A DNA stretch of 64,000 nucleotides from an uncultured Gammaproteobacteria bacterium (lineage in GTDB: Bacteria; Pseudomonadota; Gammaproteobacteria; Eutrophobiales; Eutrophobiaceae), in the NCBI GenBank assembly GCA_943788815.1, contig CALSRS010000003.1, positions 225,193 through 289,192 on the forward strand, written 5' to 3'. This document shows, piece after piece, positions 32,750 through 43,620 of the stretch (positions are counted from its first letter, which is position 1; each line of letters starts with the position of its first letter). The notes below the pieces were generated by a model. It had not been told where the DNA came from, did no database searches, and worked only from the letters and a program-made list of their open reading frames with translations. A program made the translations under genes and the position numbers.

Positions 32750-33370
32750 ATGGCACGTTATATCGGACCAAAATGTAAGTTAAGCCGCAGGGAAGGCACA
32801 GACCTGCTGTTGAAGAGTCGCGCTCGACCAATAGAAACAAAATGTCAAATTGATAAGACACCAGGTCAGCATGGCGGTAAGGCTAAGCGCTTATCAGACT
32901 ATGCAACGCAGCTCAGAGAAAAACAGAAATTACGTAGAATCTACGGAGTTTTAGAAAAGCAGTTTCGTAAATACTACAAGGAAGCAGCACGACGCAGTGG
33001 ATCTACTGGTGAGGTTCTGCTCCAAATACTGGAAACAAGGTTAGATAACGTCGTTTACAGGATGGGTTTTGGTAGTACCCGAAGCGAAGCCAGACAACTA
33101 GTCAGCCACAGGGCAATATTAGTGAACGGAAAAAGTGTAAATATACCGTCATATGAAGTTAAGCCAGCTGATGAGATACAAATTCGTGAGAAATCGCGAC
33201 AACAATTAAGAATACAGGAAGCCATGAACGTGGCTGAGCAGTATGGGTTACCTGACTGGGTCGATGTTGATTCTAAAAATATGACCGGTGTCTTTAAACA
33301 GGTACCAGAAAGAAGCGACCTACCATCAGAAATTAATGAACAACTTGTTGTTGAGCTTTACTCCAAGTAA
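32750..33370 (+). CDS. rpsD: 30S ribosomal protein S4
   Basis: 16S assembly initiator. 206 residues, as in E. coli. The ATG at 32750 ([23 protein letters not shown]) has GGGAGG just upstream; an earlier in-frame start would overlap rpsK and add a non-homologous N-terminus. The S4 RNA-binding domain [32 protein letters not shown] is intact. Confidence 0.97.
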   Translation: MARYIGPKCKLSRREGTDLLLKSRARPIETKCQIDKTPGQHGGKAKRLSDYATQLREKQKLRRIYGVLEKQFRKYYKEAARRSGSTGEVLLQILETRLDNVVYRMGFGSTRSEARQLVSHRAILVNGKSVNIPSYEVKPADEIQIREKSRQQLRIQEAMNVAEQYGLPDWVDVDSKNMTGVFKQVPERSDLPSEINEQLVVELYSK

Positions 33371-33391
33371 GCACATATAGGAATAGTACAG

Positions 33392-34399
33392 ATGCCATCA
33401 ACTTTCAGTGAATTATTAAAGCCACGCCGTGTAGATGTAGAATCAATCACCTCTACTCAGGCTAAAATTATCATCGAACCCTTGAACAGGGGGTTTGGCC
33501 ATACATTAGGTAATGCACTACGACGAGTTCTATACTCATCAATGGCGGGTTGCGCTGTCACAGAAGTGGAAATTGAAGGTGTATTACATGAGTACACAAC
33601 CATTGAAGGCGTACAGGAAGATGTTACCGATGTGATGTTAAATCTCAAAGGTCTGGCAATCACTATGCACACCAGTGACGAAGCCAATCTTACTTTAAGG
33701 AAGTCCGGGCCTGGAGAAGTCAGAGCGAGTGATATAACTCTGGACCATGATGTTGAAATAGCAAATCCTGACCATGTTATTGCAAACTTAACCAAGGCTG
33801 GTGAATTGAATATGACCATGAAGATTGAGCGTGGTCGCGGCTATCGGCCAGTGTTAGCAATAGGTACAGAAGAAGGTGAGCAGGCAATAGGACGATTAAA
33901 ACTGGATGCTTCTTTTAGCCCTGTGAAACGGATTTCCTATGATGTTGCAAGTGCTCGTGTTGAACAGCAAACTGACCTTGATAAGTTAATTATAGATATA
34001 GAAACTAACGGCACTATTGACCCAGAAGAGGCCATCCGTGAAGCTGCCAGGATACTCCGTAATCAGTTATCTGTATTTGTTGATCTTGAAGCAGAAGAGG
34101 CTGAAATCGCGGCAGCCAAGAATGAGCCAGAGATAGACCCAATTTTATTACGACCCGTTGATGATTTAGAGCTTACTGTACGATCAGCCAATTGCCTTAA
34201 GGCAGAAAGCATATATTATATCGGAGATCTGGTGCAGCGGACTGAGGTAGAACTGCTTAAAACACCAAATCTTGGAAAGAAATCACTGACCGAGATGAAG
34301 GACGTTCTGGCATCCCGTGGATTATCACTCGGAATGCGACTGGAAAACTGGCCGCCTTCAGCTCTGGTGGATAGCAGAGAAAAACTACAGGTCGGATAA
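33392..34399 (+). CDS. rpoA: RNA polymerase alpha subunit
   Basis: 335 residues (E. coli 329). The N-terminal dimerisation domain contains [22 protein letters not shown]; an acidic linker follows, then the C-terminal UP-element and activator-binding domain with [14 protein letters not shown] and [16 protein letters not shown]. Sits between rpsD and rplQ as usual. Confidence 0.98.
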   Translation: MPSTFSELLKPRRVDVESITSTQAKIIIEPLNRGFGHTLGNALRRVLYSSMAGCAVTEVEIEGVLHEYTTIEGVQEDVTDVMLNLKGLAITMHTSDEANLTLRKSGPGEVRASDITLDHDVEIANPDHVIANLTKAGELNMTMKIERGRGYRPVLAIGTEEGEQAIGRLKLDASFSPVKRISYDVASARVEQQTDLDKLIIDIETNGTIDPEEAIREAARILRNQLSVFVDLEAEEAEIAAAKNEPEIDPILLRPVDDLELTVRSANCLKAESIYYIGDLVQRTEVELLKTPNLGKKSLTEMKDVLASRGLSLGMRLENWPPSALVDSREKLQVG

Positions 34400-34433
34400 A
34401 CAACTAATTCACTATATATAGCAAGAAAGAACC

Positions 34434-34817
34434 ATGCGACATAAACAGTCAGGTAGAAAATTAAATCGGAACAGTTCACATCGTAAAGCGATGTTCCGTA
34501 ACATGGCCGTATCACTCGTAAATCACGAGTTGATTAAAACGACCCTGCCAAAAGCAAAAGAATTACGGCGAGTTGCAGAGCCGTTCATTACATTAGCAAA
34601 GCAGGATTCAGTATCAAGACGACGTTTAGCATTTTCAAGGTTACGTGATCGTCCATGTGTGACAAAATTATTTAATGAACTGGGACCACGCTACAAAGAG
34701 CGTCCGGGCGGATATTTACGGATCGTAAAATGTGGATTCAGATCAGGTGACAAAGCTCCAATGGCTTATGTGGAACTGGTAGACAGAGTTACCGAGGAAG
34801 CAGGGTCTGGAGATTAA
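34434..34817 (+). CDS. rplQ: 50S ribosomal protein L17
   Basis: 127 residues, as in E. coli, beginning [25 protein letters not shown]. Last gene of the ribosomal supercluster; a strong terminator follows about 40 bp downstream. Confidence 0.97.
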   Translation: MRHKQSGRKLNRNSSHRKAMFRNMAVSLVNHELIKTTLPKAKELRRVAEPFITLAKQDSVSRRRLAFSRLRDRPCVTKLFNELGPRYKERPGGYLRIVKCGFRSGDKAPMAYVELVDRVTEEAGSGD

Positions 34818-34856
34818 AACAGGTTTTAATAAAAATAATAAAGCAGTAACTCATTG

Positions 34857-34884
34857 AAAGCCGAATTTAATATTCGGTTTTTTT
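34857..34884 (+). terminator. Rho-independent terminator of the alpha operon
   Basis: CCGAAT (34861-34866) pairs with ATTCGG (34872-34877) around a five-base loop, immediately followed by T7. The AAAG before the stem extends the pairing with the T-run. It closes the supercluster. Confidence 0.9.
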
Positions 34885-34917
34885 GTTTATAGATATCGAC
34901 AAACTAATCTACATAAA

Positions 34918-35643
34918 ATGATTGTTATATTTACAGACTATGGAAAGACGGGCCCTTACCTGGGCCAGGTTAAGCTTAAACTGATTGAACATGCACCTGA
35001 AAGTCATGTGATCACACTAATGGCCGATGCCCCTACTCACAATCCAAAAGCAAGTGCGTATTTGCTATTAGCATTTACTACAGACCTCCCAGAAGGGACT
35101 ATCATTTTTTCTGTGATTGATCCCGGTGTCGGGAGTGATGATCACAAACCTGTCATAATAAATGCAAATGGTAAATGGTATGTCGGTCCTGATAATGGCT
35201 TGTTTGATATGGTCTGCCGCTCTGCAACTAACCCAATATCGTGGGAAATTAGCTGGCAACCAGAAAATCTATCCAACACCTTTCATGGGCGTGATCTTTA
35301 TGCCCCTGTATGTGCCATGCTGGATAAAGGTGAGCCTCCACAAGGCAACGTTTTTCAGTGGACGGATTACCATCAGTGGCCTGATGATCTTCTTGAAGTA
35401 ATTTATATTGATCATTTTGGAAATATTATGACCGGGATACAAGCAAATAATATAAACAAAGAAAATCTATTGGAGATAGGTGGTCATGAATTCACTCACG
35501 CAACAACATTCTCCGATGTCGAACCAGGTCAGGGACTGTGGTATGAAAATTCATCAGGACTAGTAGAGATTGCTATAAATCAGGGTAGTGCTGCCCGCGT
35601 GCTATCTGCCAATATTTCCGATCCCGTAATTGTGAAATTATAA
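34918..35643 (+). CDS. SAM hydroxide adenosyltransferase (DUF62 family)
   Basis: Family members split S-adenosylmethionine with a hydroxide ion to adenosine and methionine; relatives are the SAM fluorinase and chlorinase. 241 residues. Family motifs visible: N-terminal IFTDYG, FSVIDPGVGS (Asp and Gly contact SAM), GPDNGLFD, the TFHGRDLYAP signature and IDHFGNIMTGI. The halogenase-specific loop cannot be assigned by eye, so the hydrolase function is the default call. The MORN-type lipoprotein gene follows after one base. Confidence 0.88.
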   Translation: MIVIFTDYGKTGPYLGQVKLKLIEHAPESHVITLMADAPTHNPKASAYLLLAFTTDLPEGTIIFSVIDPGVGSDDHKPVIINANGKWYVGPDNGLFDMVCRSATNPISWEISWQPENLSNTFHGRDLYAPVCAMLDKGEPPQGNVFQWTDYHQWPDDLLEVIYIDHFGNIMTGIQANNINKENLLEIGGHEFTHATTFSDVEPGQGLWYENSSGLVEIAINQGSAARVLSANISDPVIVKL

Positions 35644-35644
35644 A

Positions 35645-36088
35645 ATGTTCAGGTTCTTTTCCTCCATTATATTGATGGGCTTACTTTTGGGATGTGAACC
35701 CCAACCTGATGAAATTGATGGAAATAACTTAATTGAAAAAAACGGTGTTTTTAATACACCTGAAACAGGTCTACCATTCACTGGGATTGCCATGTGGCAA
35801 TATGAAAACGGGCAATTAAAGACTTATATTCATTACGAGGATGGTATTCGTAACGGATTGAATGAAGATTTCTTTGAAGATGGTCTGTTGTCAGAAAAAT
35901 CAGTCTATATCGAGGGTAAGCGAAATGGACTACACGAAGAGTTTTATGATAACGGGCAACTGATGGAACGTCGTCATTATGTTTATGGAAAAGGTAACGG
36001 TGTATGGGAGGGGTATTCTAGAGCAGGGACACTGGTATCTCGTAAATACTATGTAAATGGTGTAGAGGTATCACAAGATAAAAATTAA
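35645..36088 (+). CDS. MORN-repeat (YwqK-like) putative lipoprotein
   Basis: 147 residues. The N-terminus is a lipoprotein signal with lipobox LLLGC, so the mature protein probably starts at that Cys and is membrane-anchored. The rest is made of repeated YxxGxxxG-type units (WQYENGQLKTYIHYEDGIRNG, FFEDGLLSEKSVYIEGKRNG, FYDNGQLMERRHYVYGKGNG), the MORN_2/YwqK pattern. Similar proteins are often labelled antitoxins without evidence; I do not transfer that role. It begins one base after the SAM enzyme stop, so the two are probably co-translated. Confidence 0.8.
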   Translation: MFRFFSSIILMGLLLGCEPQPDEIDGNNLIEKNGVFNTPETGLPFTGIAMWQYENGQLKTYIHYEDGIRNGLNEDFFEDGLLSEKSVYIEGKRNGLHEEFYDNGQLMERRHYVYGKGNGVWEGYSRAGTLVSRKYYVNGVEVSQDKN

Positions 36089-36093
36089 ATGGT

Positions 36094-36705
36094 TTAATTA
36101 TTCTCCTTGTTGTCGTAATTATTTAATAATTGATCTAATCTGACACGCGGCAAGGACGCACTTGGAATCAATTCCAGCGCTATTGTGTAGTCCTTTTCTG
36201 CATTTTCAACATCCCCCAGCTTTTCATAGGCCATTCCTCGGTTAATATGCGCAACATGGACTTTTGTCGTTTGTTTATCAATAGCGGCGGTATATTCCTG
36301 AACAGCACTATAATAATCATCATTAATAAAGTAGATATTTCCAATATTGACGTGGACCTCACCAAACTCAGGTTTTAATTCCAGCGCCCCATTTAAATCT
36401 GTAATCGCTTGATCATAATGCTTTAGTGCAATGTGAATAATGCCACGATTGGTCAGGGTTGCGGCACGGTCGCGTGGTGACAAGGCAGAGCGTGTCAATG
36501 CCAGGTTGCAATTAGTGAGGTCCCGGCTGGAGGTGTAATGAATCCGTGCTGCAATCCCCGCAGCGCGGTAACAATCTCTGGCATTGCCATCATTGCCCAA
36601 GATATTCATCGAAGTATTGTCTTCATAACGGCCAGTCATGTCCTGAGCCAATACTGGTAAGGACAGACAAAAAAGAATAATGATTGGATAGAATGCTCTA
36701 TCCAT
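36094..36705 (-). CDS. Exported TPR-repeat protein
   Basis: 203 residues. A cleavable signal peptide is likely (IIILFCLSLPVLA|QD), so the protein is periplasmic. From about residue 80 come three tetratricopeptide repeats (LTNRGIIHIALKHYDQAITDLNGALELKP, VNIGNIYFINDDYYSAVQEY and INRGMAYEKLGDVENAEKDYTIALEL), a protein-interaction scaffold. No enzymatic motif is seen. Converges on the MORN gene with five bases between stops; GGGGGA upstream of the ATG serves as ribosome site. Confidence 0.82.
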   Translation of the reverse strand: MDRAFYPIIILFCLSLPVLAQDMTGRYEDNTSMNILGNDGNARDCYRAAGIAARIHYTSSRDLTNCNLALTRSALSPRDRAATLTNRGIIHIALKHYDQAITDLNGALELKPEFGEVHVNIGNIYFINDDYYSAVQEYTAAIDKQTTKVHVAHINRGMAYEKLGDVENAEKDYTIALELIPSASLPRVRLDQLLNNYDNKENN

Positions 36706-36786
36706 ATTTCCCCCAAATGATGCGTATTATTTAAGTGTAGGTGAGAATGATCAAATCTGCTAGTAAAAGACCGCGCAAACCCGTAA

Positions 36787-37542
36787 TTAAATATCCTGAT
36801 CTTTTGTACCAAAATAGTGAATAAGCACGTCATCAATCAAGGGGCCCCAATTGTCCCAATTATGTCCCTCATTTACCTCAATGTATTTAATTGGGTAGCC
36901 CTTAGCTTCAAGGATATTATAGAAATCTCGGTTGGCACGGGTATTGTCATTAGGTGTTCCTGTACTAAGGAAGATCTTAAGCGGTAAGATTGGTGTGGAT
37001 TCATAGGTCGGTAGCAGGTTAGGAATTGGGTGGTTAGCCGGAGATTGCATGACGATACCGGAAAATATGTCATAGCCCATGAGTCCGAAACAGGCCGCAT
37101 TAGTCCCGCCAAAAGATAATCCCATGATAGTCCGGTCTTCCCGTTTTTGGCTTACCGGGTAAGTAGACTCAATTTTTGGAATCAGCTCTTCAATATAAAA
37201 AATCAGATAGTCTTCATTACACAAAAACTGGCGACGGCGTCGGTTGTTTTTAATATCATCGGGGTCTCGGGGATCAACGAATACAGCAATGACAGGTTTA
37301 ATCTGCTGACTAGTGATCAATTCATCAAGGATGATATTCATTTCTCCACGCCGCAGATAATTTTGACCATCAGTCAGAAATATTACGGGGTAATCACTGT
37401 GGGTCTCATATCCATCAGGGAGATAGACACGGTACTGGAGCTCATAAGCTAATACATTGCTGAATATTCGTATGTCGTTAGTTAATGTGCTTTGTGCGAA
37501 GACAATGGGAGATAAAACTAACAATAAGAATATTTTTTTCAT
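36787..37542 (-). CDS. Exported alpha/beta-hydrolase, esterase D-like
   Basis: 251 residues with an N-terminal signal peptide (KIFLLLVLSPIVFAQS). The PF00756-type fold is indicated by LPDGYETHSDYPVIFLTDGQ, the nucleophile elbow GLSFGG and a C-terminal EGHNWDNWG that supplies the catalytic His. Relatives include S-formylglutathione hydrolases, siderophore esterases and mycolyltransferases; the exported location argues against the first. Substrate unknown. Lies 81 bp upstream of the TPR gene on the same strand. Confidence 0.82.
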   Translation of the reverse strand: MKKIFLLLVLSPIVFAQSTLTNDIRIFSNVLAYELQYRVYLPDGYETHSDYPVIFLTDGQNYLRRGEMNIILDELITSQQIKPVIAVFVDPRDPDDIKNNRRRRQFLCNEDYLIFYIEELIPKIESTYPVSQKREDRTIMGLSFGGTNAACFGLMGYDIFSGIVMQSPANHPIPNLLPTYESTPILPLKIFLSTGTPNDNTRANRDFYNILEAKGYPIKYIEVNEGHNWDNWGPLIDDVLIHYFGTKDQDI

Positions 37543-37641
37543 TATCTCTAAAATAATTACTCTTTATTTTCTAACGTCTGCATTATGCGCCGGCGAAATG
37601 GTTGCTAGTATTTTGGAAAAGCTTTTGGCGGCCGCTGTTGT

Positions 37642-37890
37642 TCACCGGCCAATCTCCTCAAATGGAAATAAGAAATCGAATATGTAAAGTGATATACCCA
37701 ATGTAATTATGAAGGACACAAAAGACAAAAATACGTCCCACCGATGTTCTGCATTTTTAAAGCTCCAAGGTATCCCAAGTCGAATAACAAATCTTCTTCC
37801 TCGGTATTTCTGGCTTATTCCGTGAAACATAGGCAAAATAATTCCGAAGTAGGCTATCCCGAATATCGCCAATAGCGCTAGAAATTCAAT
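37642..37890 (-). CDS. Small predicted membrane protein, unknown function
   Basis: An open frame with two hydrophobic helices around a basic loop (FHGISQKYRGRRFVIRLGIPWSFKNAEHRWD) reads like a real inner-membrane protein. The first standard start is TTG at 37872, with no ribosome site at normal distance. Six codons upstream, at 37890, an ATT codon follows AAAGGAG by seven bases and gives a longer first helix (IEFLALLAIFGIAYFGIILP); I use it tentatively. No family recognised. Could also be a relic. Confidence 0.45.
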   Translation of the reverse strand: MEFLALLAIFGIAYFGIILPMFHGISQKYRGRRFVIRLGIPWSFKNAEHRWDVFLSFVSFIITLGISLYIFDFLFPFEEIGR

Positions 37891-38177
37891 TTTCGAACTC
37901 CTTTGGATTAATCCACATAACTATGTGTTATGACGCATGTTGGATAATAGTATTATATATGAGTGCATATGGAACATTGATGCAAGTCCTTCATATTCAA
38001 AGCATTCAATAAAGATAGCTAACATATTCGTTAATATCCAGTGCGCGTCCTTTCCTTCTTTCAATATCAATTTTGCTAATGTGTGTATATGAGATATCAG
38101 ACGGGGAAAATAGGTAAAATACGTATATTTATCAATAAGATATATTATACCTACCTGAGTTATTAATATGGCGCAGA
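37891..38177. other. Intergenic region downstream of gatB, possible gene relic
   Basis: About 290 AT-rich bases between gatB and the small membrane gene, without an intact gene. A 40-codon open stretch on the minus strand (38009-38128, stop at 38006) contains DISYTHISKID and IERRKGRALDINEYV, faintly like the recognition helix of an XRE-type regulator. It has no start codon. TATAAT-like boxes are common here and prove little. Confidence 0.35.
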
Positions 38178-39620
38178 CTACTTTAGTTTTTCTTTCAGTA
38201 GCTTGTTAACTTGTTGAGGGTTGGCCTTGCCCTGGGATGTCTTCATTACCTGGCCGACAAAGAAGCCTATCAGTTTGCCTTTTTTATCATCGGGACTGTT
38301 TTGGTATTGTTCTACCTGTTTGGGATTAGCGTTGATGACATCATCTACCAGTTTTTCAATTGCGCCGGTATCGGTGACCTGATGCAGTCCCTGTGCTTCA
38401 ATGATTTGATCTGCACTGCCTTCACCATTCCACATCGCGTCAAAGACCTGCTTGGCTATTTTTCCTGAGATCGTGTTGTCATCAATGCGTTTGACAAGTC
38501 CGCCGAGCATATCAGCCGACACAGGAGTGTCGCTTATGTCTAATCCTTCCTTGTTGAGTGCTGCTAAAAATTCTCCCATGACCCAGTTAGCTGTAAGTTT
38601 GGCATTGGTGGCGATTGCTAGTGCTTGTTCAAAGTAGTTTGCCAGTTCTCGACTGGCAGTGAGGTTGTCACTGTCATAAACAGACAGGCCCAGTTCATCG
38701 ATAAACCGTTGGCGTTTAGCATCAGGTAATTCGGGCATGGACTGTTCAATAGATTTAATGAGCTCATCAGAAAACATCACGGGCAAAAGATCCGGATCAG
38801 GGAAATACCGGTAATCATTTGCCTCTTCCTTGCTGCGCATGGATCGGGTTTCATTTTTATTGGCATCATAAAGCCGGGTTTCTTGCGTTACTTTTTTACC
38901 TGATTCAAGCAGATCGATTTGACGTTCCACTTCATAGTCTATCGCCTTTTCAACGAAACGAAAGGAGTTGATATTTTTAATTTCTGCTCTGGTGCCAAGT
39001 TCTGAACTGCCGTCTTCACGGATGGAGACATTTGCATCACAGCGAAAAGAACCTTCTTGCATGTTGCCGTCAGAAATTTCAAGATACCGAATCAGGCTGT
39101 GGATCTTTTTCATATATGCTGCTGCTTCCTTTGCAGATCGGATATCAGGTTCTGACACTATCTCTATCAAAGGCGTACCGGCACGGTTAAGATCAATAGC
39201 CGTATGCTCACCGTAACCTTCATGGACAGATTTGCCTGCATCTTCTTCCAGATGTGCACGGGTAATACGAATGGTTTTGATTTCACCGTCATCCAGTTGC
39301 ACATCGATGGACCCATTCGCAACAATGGGGAGATCAAGCTGACTGATTTGATATCCTTTGGGTAGATCCGGATAAAAATAGTTCTTTCTGGCAAATACGG
39401 ATGGACTGGTGATACTGGCATTAACTGCCAGTCCAAATTTTACCGCCATTTTGATGGCTGTTTCATTAATAACGGGTAAAACGCCGGGCATCCCAAGGTC
39501 AATTATGCATGCCTGGGCATTGGGTTCGGCGCCGTAGCGTGTGGCGGCACCTGAGAATAGCTTACTTTGTGTTGCCAGTTGCACATGGATCTCAAGACCA
39601 ATGACCGTCTCATATTTCAT
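38178..39620 (-). CDS. gatB: Asp-tRNA(Asn)/Glu-tRNA(Gln) amidotransferase subunit B
   Basis: tRNA-binding and kinase subunit of GatCAB, which converts mischarged Glu-tRNA-Gln and/or Asp-tRNA-Asn. 480 residues: N-terminal [13 protein letters not shown], the cradle motif [27 protein letters not shown], and the C-terminal helical and YqeY tail ([25 protein letters not shown]). Starts inside the gatA stop (four-base overlap). Confidence 0.97.
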   Translation of the reverse strand: MKYETVIGLEIHVQLATQSKLFSGAATRYGAEPNAQACIIDLGMPGVLPVINETAIKMAVKFGLAVNASITSPSVFARKNYFYPDLPKGYQISQLDLPIVANGSIDVQLDDGEIKTIRITRAHLEEDAGKSVHEGYGEHTAIDLNRAGTPLIEIVSEPDIRSAKEAAAYMKKIHSLIRYLEISDGNMQEGSFRCDANVSIREDGSSELGTRAEIKNINSFRFVEKAIDYEVERQIDLLESGKKVTQETRLYDANKNETRSMRSKEEANDYRYFPDPDLLPVMFSDELIKSIEQSMPELPDAKRQRFIDELGLSVYDSDNLTASRELANYFEQALAIATNAKLTANWVMGEFLAALNKEGLDISDTPVSADMLGGLVKRIDDNTISGKIAKQVFDAMWNGEGSADQIIEAQGLHQVTDTGAIEKLVDDVINANPKQVEQYQNSPDDKKGKLIGFFVGQVMKTSQGKANPQQVNKLLKEKLK

Positions 39621-41074
39621 GATCTGAAGCCTTCGGGCATCTTTTTGTGCCAGTCGGTGGTTTGCTGGAACTGGTGTGCTAGGTTTAATAAGCTGGGTTC
39701 ACTGAAATAATTACCAATAATCTGAAGACCAACCGGTAAGTTTGAAGCAAAGCCTGCTGGGATGGAAATCGCGGGTAGTCCGGCCAGGTTTACGGAAACT
39801 GTAAAAATGTCGGCAAGATACATCTGCACAGGGTCATCTAAAAGCTCATTTAGACCGAAAGCCGGGGCCGGGGTAGTTGGTCCCATAATAACATCTACCT
39901 CTTTGAATGCGGATTGAAAGTCATCACGGATCATGCGGCGGATCTTCTGGGCCTTAAGGTAATAGGCATCATAATACCCAGCGGATAATACATAAGCGCC
40001 AATCATAATCCGGCGCTTGACTTCATTTCCAAATCCTTCTGATCGGGATCGGCAATAGAGATCCAGAAGATCTACAGGGTCATCACATCGGTAACCAAAT
40101 CTGACGCCGTCAAAACGGGAAAGGTTTGATGAGGCCTCTGCTGGCGCGACAACATAATATGCTGGGATGGATAGACTGGTGTTGGGTAAATCAATATCAA
40201 TGATCTTCGCACCAGCCTGTTCATACAGACCAATAGCGTCTTTGATCTGTTCAATGGTTTTAGGATCAACGTCTGCACTAAAATATTGTTTTGGTAGACC
40301 AATTCTGACGCCTTCAATGGAATCATTGAGATTCGTCGTGTAGTCAACATTCTCTCTTTCAAGAGAGGTTGAATCATTAACATCAAAACCAGCGATGGCA
40401 TTCATGATCATTGCCGCATCTTCTGCTGTTTGAGTCATAGGCCCGCCTTGATCCAGGCTGGAGGCAAAGGCAATCATACCAAACCGTGAGACCGTACCAT
40501 AGGTAGGCTTGAGTCCCGTAATACCGCATAGTGCGGCGGGTTGTCGAATTGAACCACCAGTGTCGGTGCCGGTAGCTGCGGGTATCAGCCTTGCAGCAAC
40601 AGCGCTACTGCTGCCACCGGAGGATCCGCCAGGCACTTTAGATACGTCCCAGGGGTTTTTTGTGGGACCGTAGTAACTGTTTTCTGTGGATGAGCCCATG
40701 GCAAATTCATCCATGTTGGTTTTTCCAATGCATACCATGCCGGCATCACCAAGTTTTTTCACCACAGTTGCATCGTAAGGCGGCAGAAAATTGTCCAGCA
40801 TCTTTGATCCACAAGACGTTTTGGTCCCTTGCGTGCAAAAGATATCTTTATGGGCGAAGGGAATGCCCGTCAATGGTCCGTTTTGCTTCTTAGCAATCAG
40901 CGCATCGGCTGTCCTGGCACTCTCCATGGCAGATTCTGGCGTCAGCGTGATAAAGCAGTTCAGTTCTGAATTATAGGTCTGGCATCGTTCATAGTAGAGC
41001 TTCGTAAGCTCTACGCTGCTGATAGAGCCATCATTGAGTAGTTTCGATAGCTCTGCAAGAGTATGGGTATACAT
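39617..41074 (-). CDS. gatA: Asp-tRNA(Asn)/Glu-tRNA(Gln) amidotransferase subunit A
   Basis: Glutaminase subunit that supplies ammonia to GatB. 485 residues of the amidase-signature family. The catalytic triad is intact: Lys76 (PFAHKDIF), cis-Ser151 (PGGSSGGS) and Ser175 ([10 protein letters not shown]). Middle gene of gatC-gatA-gatB. Confidence 0.97.
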   Translation of the reverse strand: MYTHTLAELSKLLNDGSISSVELTKLYYERCQTYNSELNCFITLTPESAMESARTADALIAKKQNGPLTGIPFAHKDIFCTQGTKTSCGSKMLDNFLPPYDATVVKKLGDAGMVCIGKTNMDEFAMGSSTENSYYGPTKNPWDVSKVPGGSSGGSSSAVAARLIPAATGTDTGGSIRQPAALCGITGLKPTYGTVSRFGMIAFASSLDQGGPMTQTAEDAAMIMNAIAGFDVNDSTSLERENVDYTTNLNDSIEGVRIGLPKQYFSADVDPKTIEQIKDAIGLYEQAGAKIIDIDLPNTSLSIPAYYVVAPAEASSNLSRFDGVRFGYRCDDPVDLLDLYCRSRSEGFGNEVKRRIMIGAYVLSAGYYDAYYLKAQKIRRMIRDDFQSAFKEVDVIMGPTTPAPAFGLNELLDDPVQMYLADIFTVSVNLAGLPAISIPAGFASNLPVGLQIIGNYFSEPSLLNLAHQFQQTTDWHKKMPEGFRS

Positions 41075-41101
41075 GGTAAGTTTGAATCCGTAATACAGAG
41101 A

Positions 41102-41389
41102 TTATTCGATAACTTTTGGAACGAGGTAATAACCGTCTTGTGTCTGAGGCGCCATTTTCTGGTTCTTTTCCCGTTGATTTTCTTCGGTAATGGTATCAGG
41201 ACGCAATCTGGCATCAATTTCCAATGGATGTGCAAGCGGTTCGATGGCATCGGTATCCACGGATTTCATCTGCTCTACCATTTTCAGGATCTCCCCCAAC
41301 TCAGTTTGATGAACTGGGATATCATCCTCCTTGATGGAGAGTCTTGCCAACATGGCAATGTCTTCAATCTGTTTTCGATCCAGCGTCAC
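41102..41389 (-). CDS. gatC: Asp-tRNA(Asn)/Glu-tRNA(Gln) amidotransferase subunit C
   Basis: 95-residue belt protein that stabilises GatA-GatB. Begins MTLDRKQIEDIAMLARLSI and carries the DTDAIEPLAHPLE segment of the family. First gene of the operon, 27 bp ahead of gatA and divergent from mreB. Confidence 0.95.
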   Translation of the reverse strand: MTLDRKQIEDIAMLARLSIKEDDIPVHQTELGEILKMVEQMKSVDTDAIEPLAHPLEIDARLRPDTITEENQREKNQKMAPQTQDGYYLVPKVIE

Positions 41390-42717
<1,328 letters not shown>

Positions 42718-42744
42718 TCGTATAACCAATTCGGGGAGTCTAGG

Positions 42745-43620
42745 ATCAATACACTCTTCCTAAAAGGGCCTTCAACAAATGTTAAGGCTGTATTTTTAAT
42801 ACTGATATCTATCGGATTGATGACAGTGGATCATCGACACGGTCATCTTGAGAATATCCGATCTTTTCTCTCTACTTTGGTATACCCTCTACAATACATC
42901 GTTAATATGCCTCTGCAGGCAGGCGGTTGGATCAACAACTCTATTGTTACCCAAAAGCAGTTACTTGAAGAAAACGAGGATCTCAGCAAAGATCTGTTAT
43001 TACTCAATGCCAAACTGCAAAAATATGACATTATTATCGAGGAAAATAATCGCCTGAGAGAATTACTCGAGTCTTCTGTCAGGCTGGGTGAGAGAGTCGA
43101 AAGGGTACTTATAGGCGAATTGATTGCAGTAGAGCTGGAATCTTTTCGCAGGCAGATAGTTATAAACAAGGGACAACGTGATGAGGTTTATGATGGACAG
43201 CCTGTTGTGGATGCCAATGGTATTATGGGACAGGTAGTCCATGTAAATCCTTTCTCAAGTACCGTATTACTCATAATAGATCAAACGCATTCCATGCCCG
43301 TGCAATTAAACCGAAACGGCTTAAGGGCCATAGCTGTGGGAACAGGTCAGGATAATGTCTTATTACTCGAAAACCTGCCAACCAATGCTGATATTAAAAC
43401 GGGAGATCTGGTCATCTCATCTGGACTGGGCAGACGTTTTCCACGTGGATATCCAGTAGGAACGGTCGCGAATATTACGATGGAACCGGGAGAGCCTTTT
43501 GCCACGGTGCAGATTACGCCTAGCGCCAATCCTGGTCAGAGCCGTGAAGTCTTACTCATATGGCCCTATGAAGAAAACACCACTTATGATCAGGGCACTA
43601 AAAAGAGTCCCTTGAAATGA
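42745..43620 (+). CDS. mreC: Rod-shape-determining protein MreC, apparent ATC start
   Basis: Inner-membrane elongasome scaffold, 291 residues from the proposed start. From 42745 the frame reads NTLFLKGPSTN, a membrane helix (VKAVFLILISIGLMTV) and DHRHG. This aligns residue for residue, by my recollection of that protein, with the E. coli MreC N-terminus (MKPIFSRGPSLQ ... DSR), so the ATC sits where Met1 belongs. GGGGAG lies six bases before it. The first ATG/GTG/TTG in frame (TTG 42817, ATG 42820) would delete the whole membrane anchor. A coiled coil and two beta-barrel domains follow. The last four bases overlap mreD. Confidence 0.85.
   Translation: MNTLFLKGPSTNVKAVFLILISIGLMTVDHRHGHLENIRSFLSTLVYPLQYIVNMPLQAGGWINNSIVTQKQLLEENEDLSKDLLLLNAKLQKYDIIIEENNRLRELLESSVRLGERVERVLIGELIAVELESFRRQIVINKGQRDEVYDGQPVVDANGIMGQVVHVNPFSSTVLLIIDQTHSMPVQLNRNGLRAIAVGTGQDNVLLLENLPTNADIKTGDLVISSGLGRRFPRGYPVGTVANITMEPGEPFATVQITPSANPGQSREVLLIWPYEENTTYDQGTKKSPLK

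Noticed and set aside
36083-36099. AATTAAA-TGG-TTTAATT palindrome spanning the stops of the MORN and TPR genes
   Set aside because: All A/T stem formed largely by the two convergent stop codons and without a T-tract; too weak to call a bidirectional terminator.
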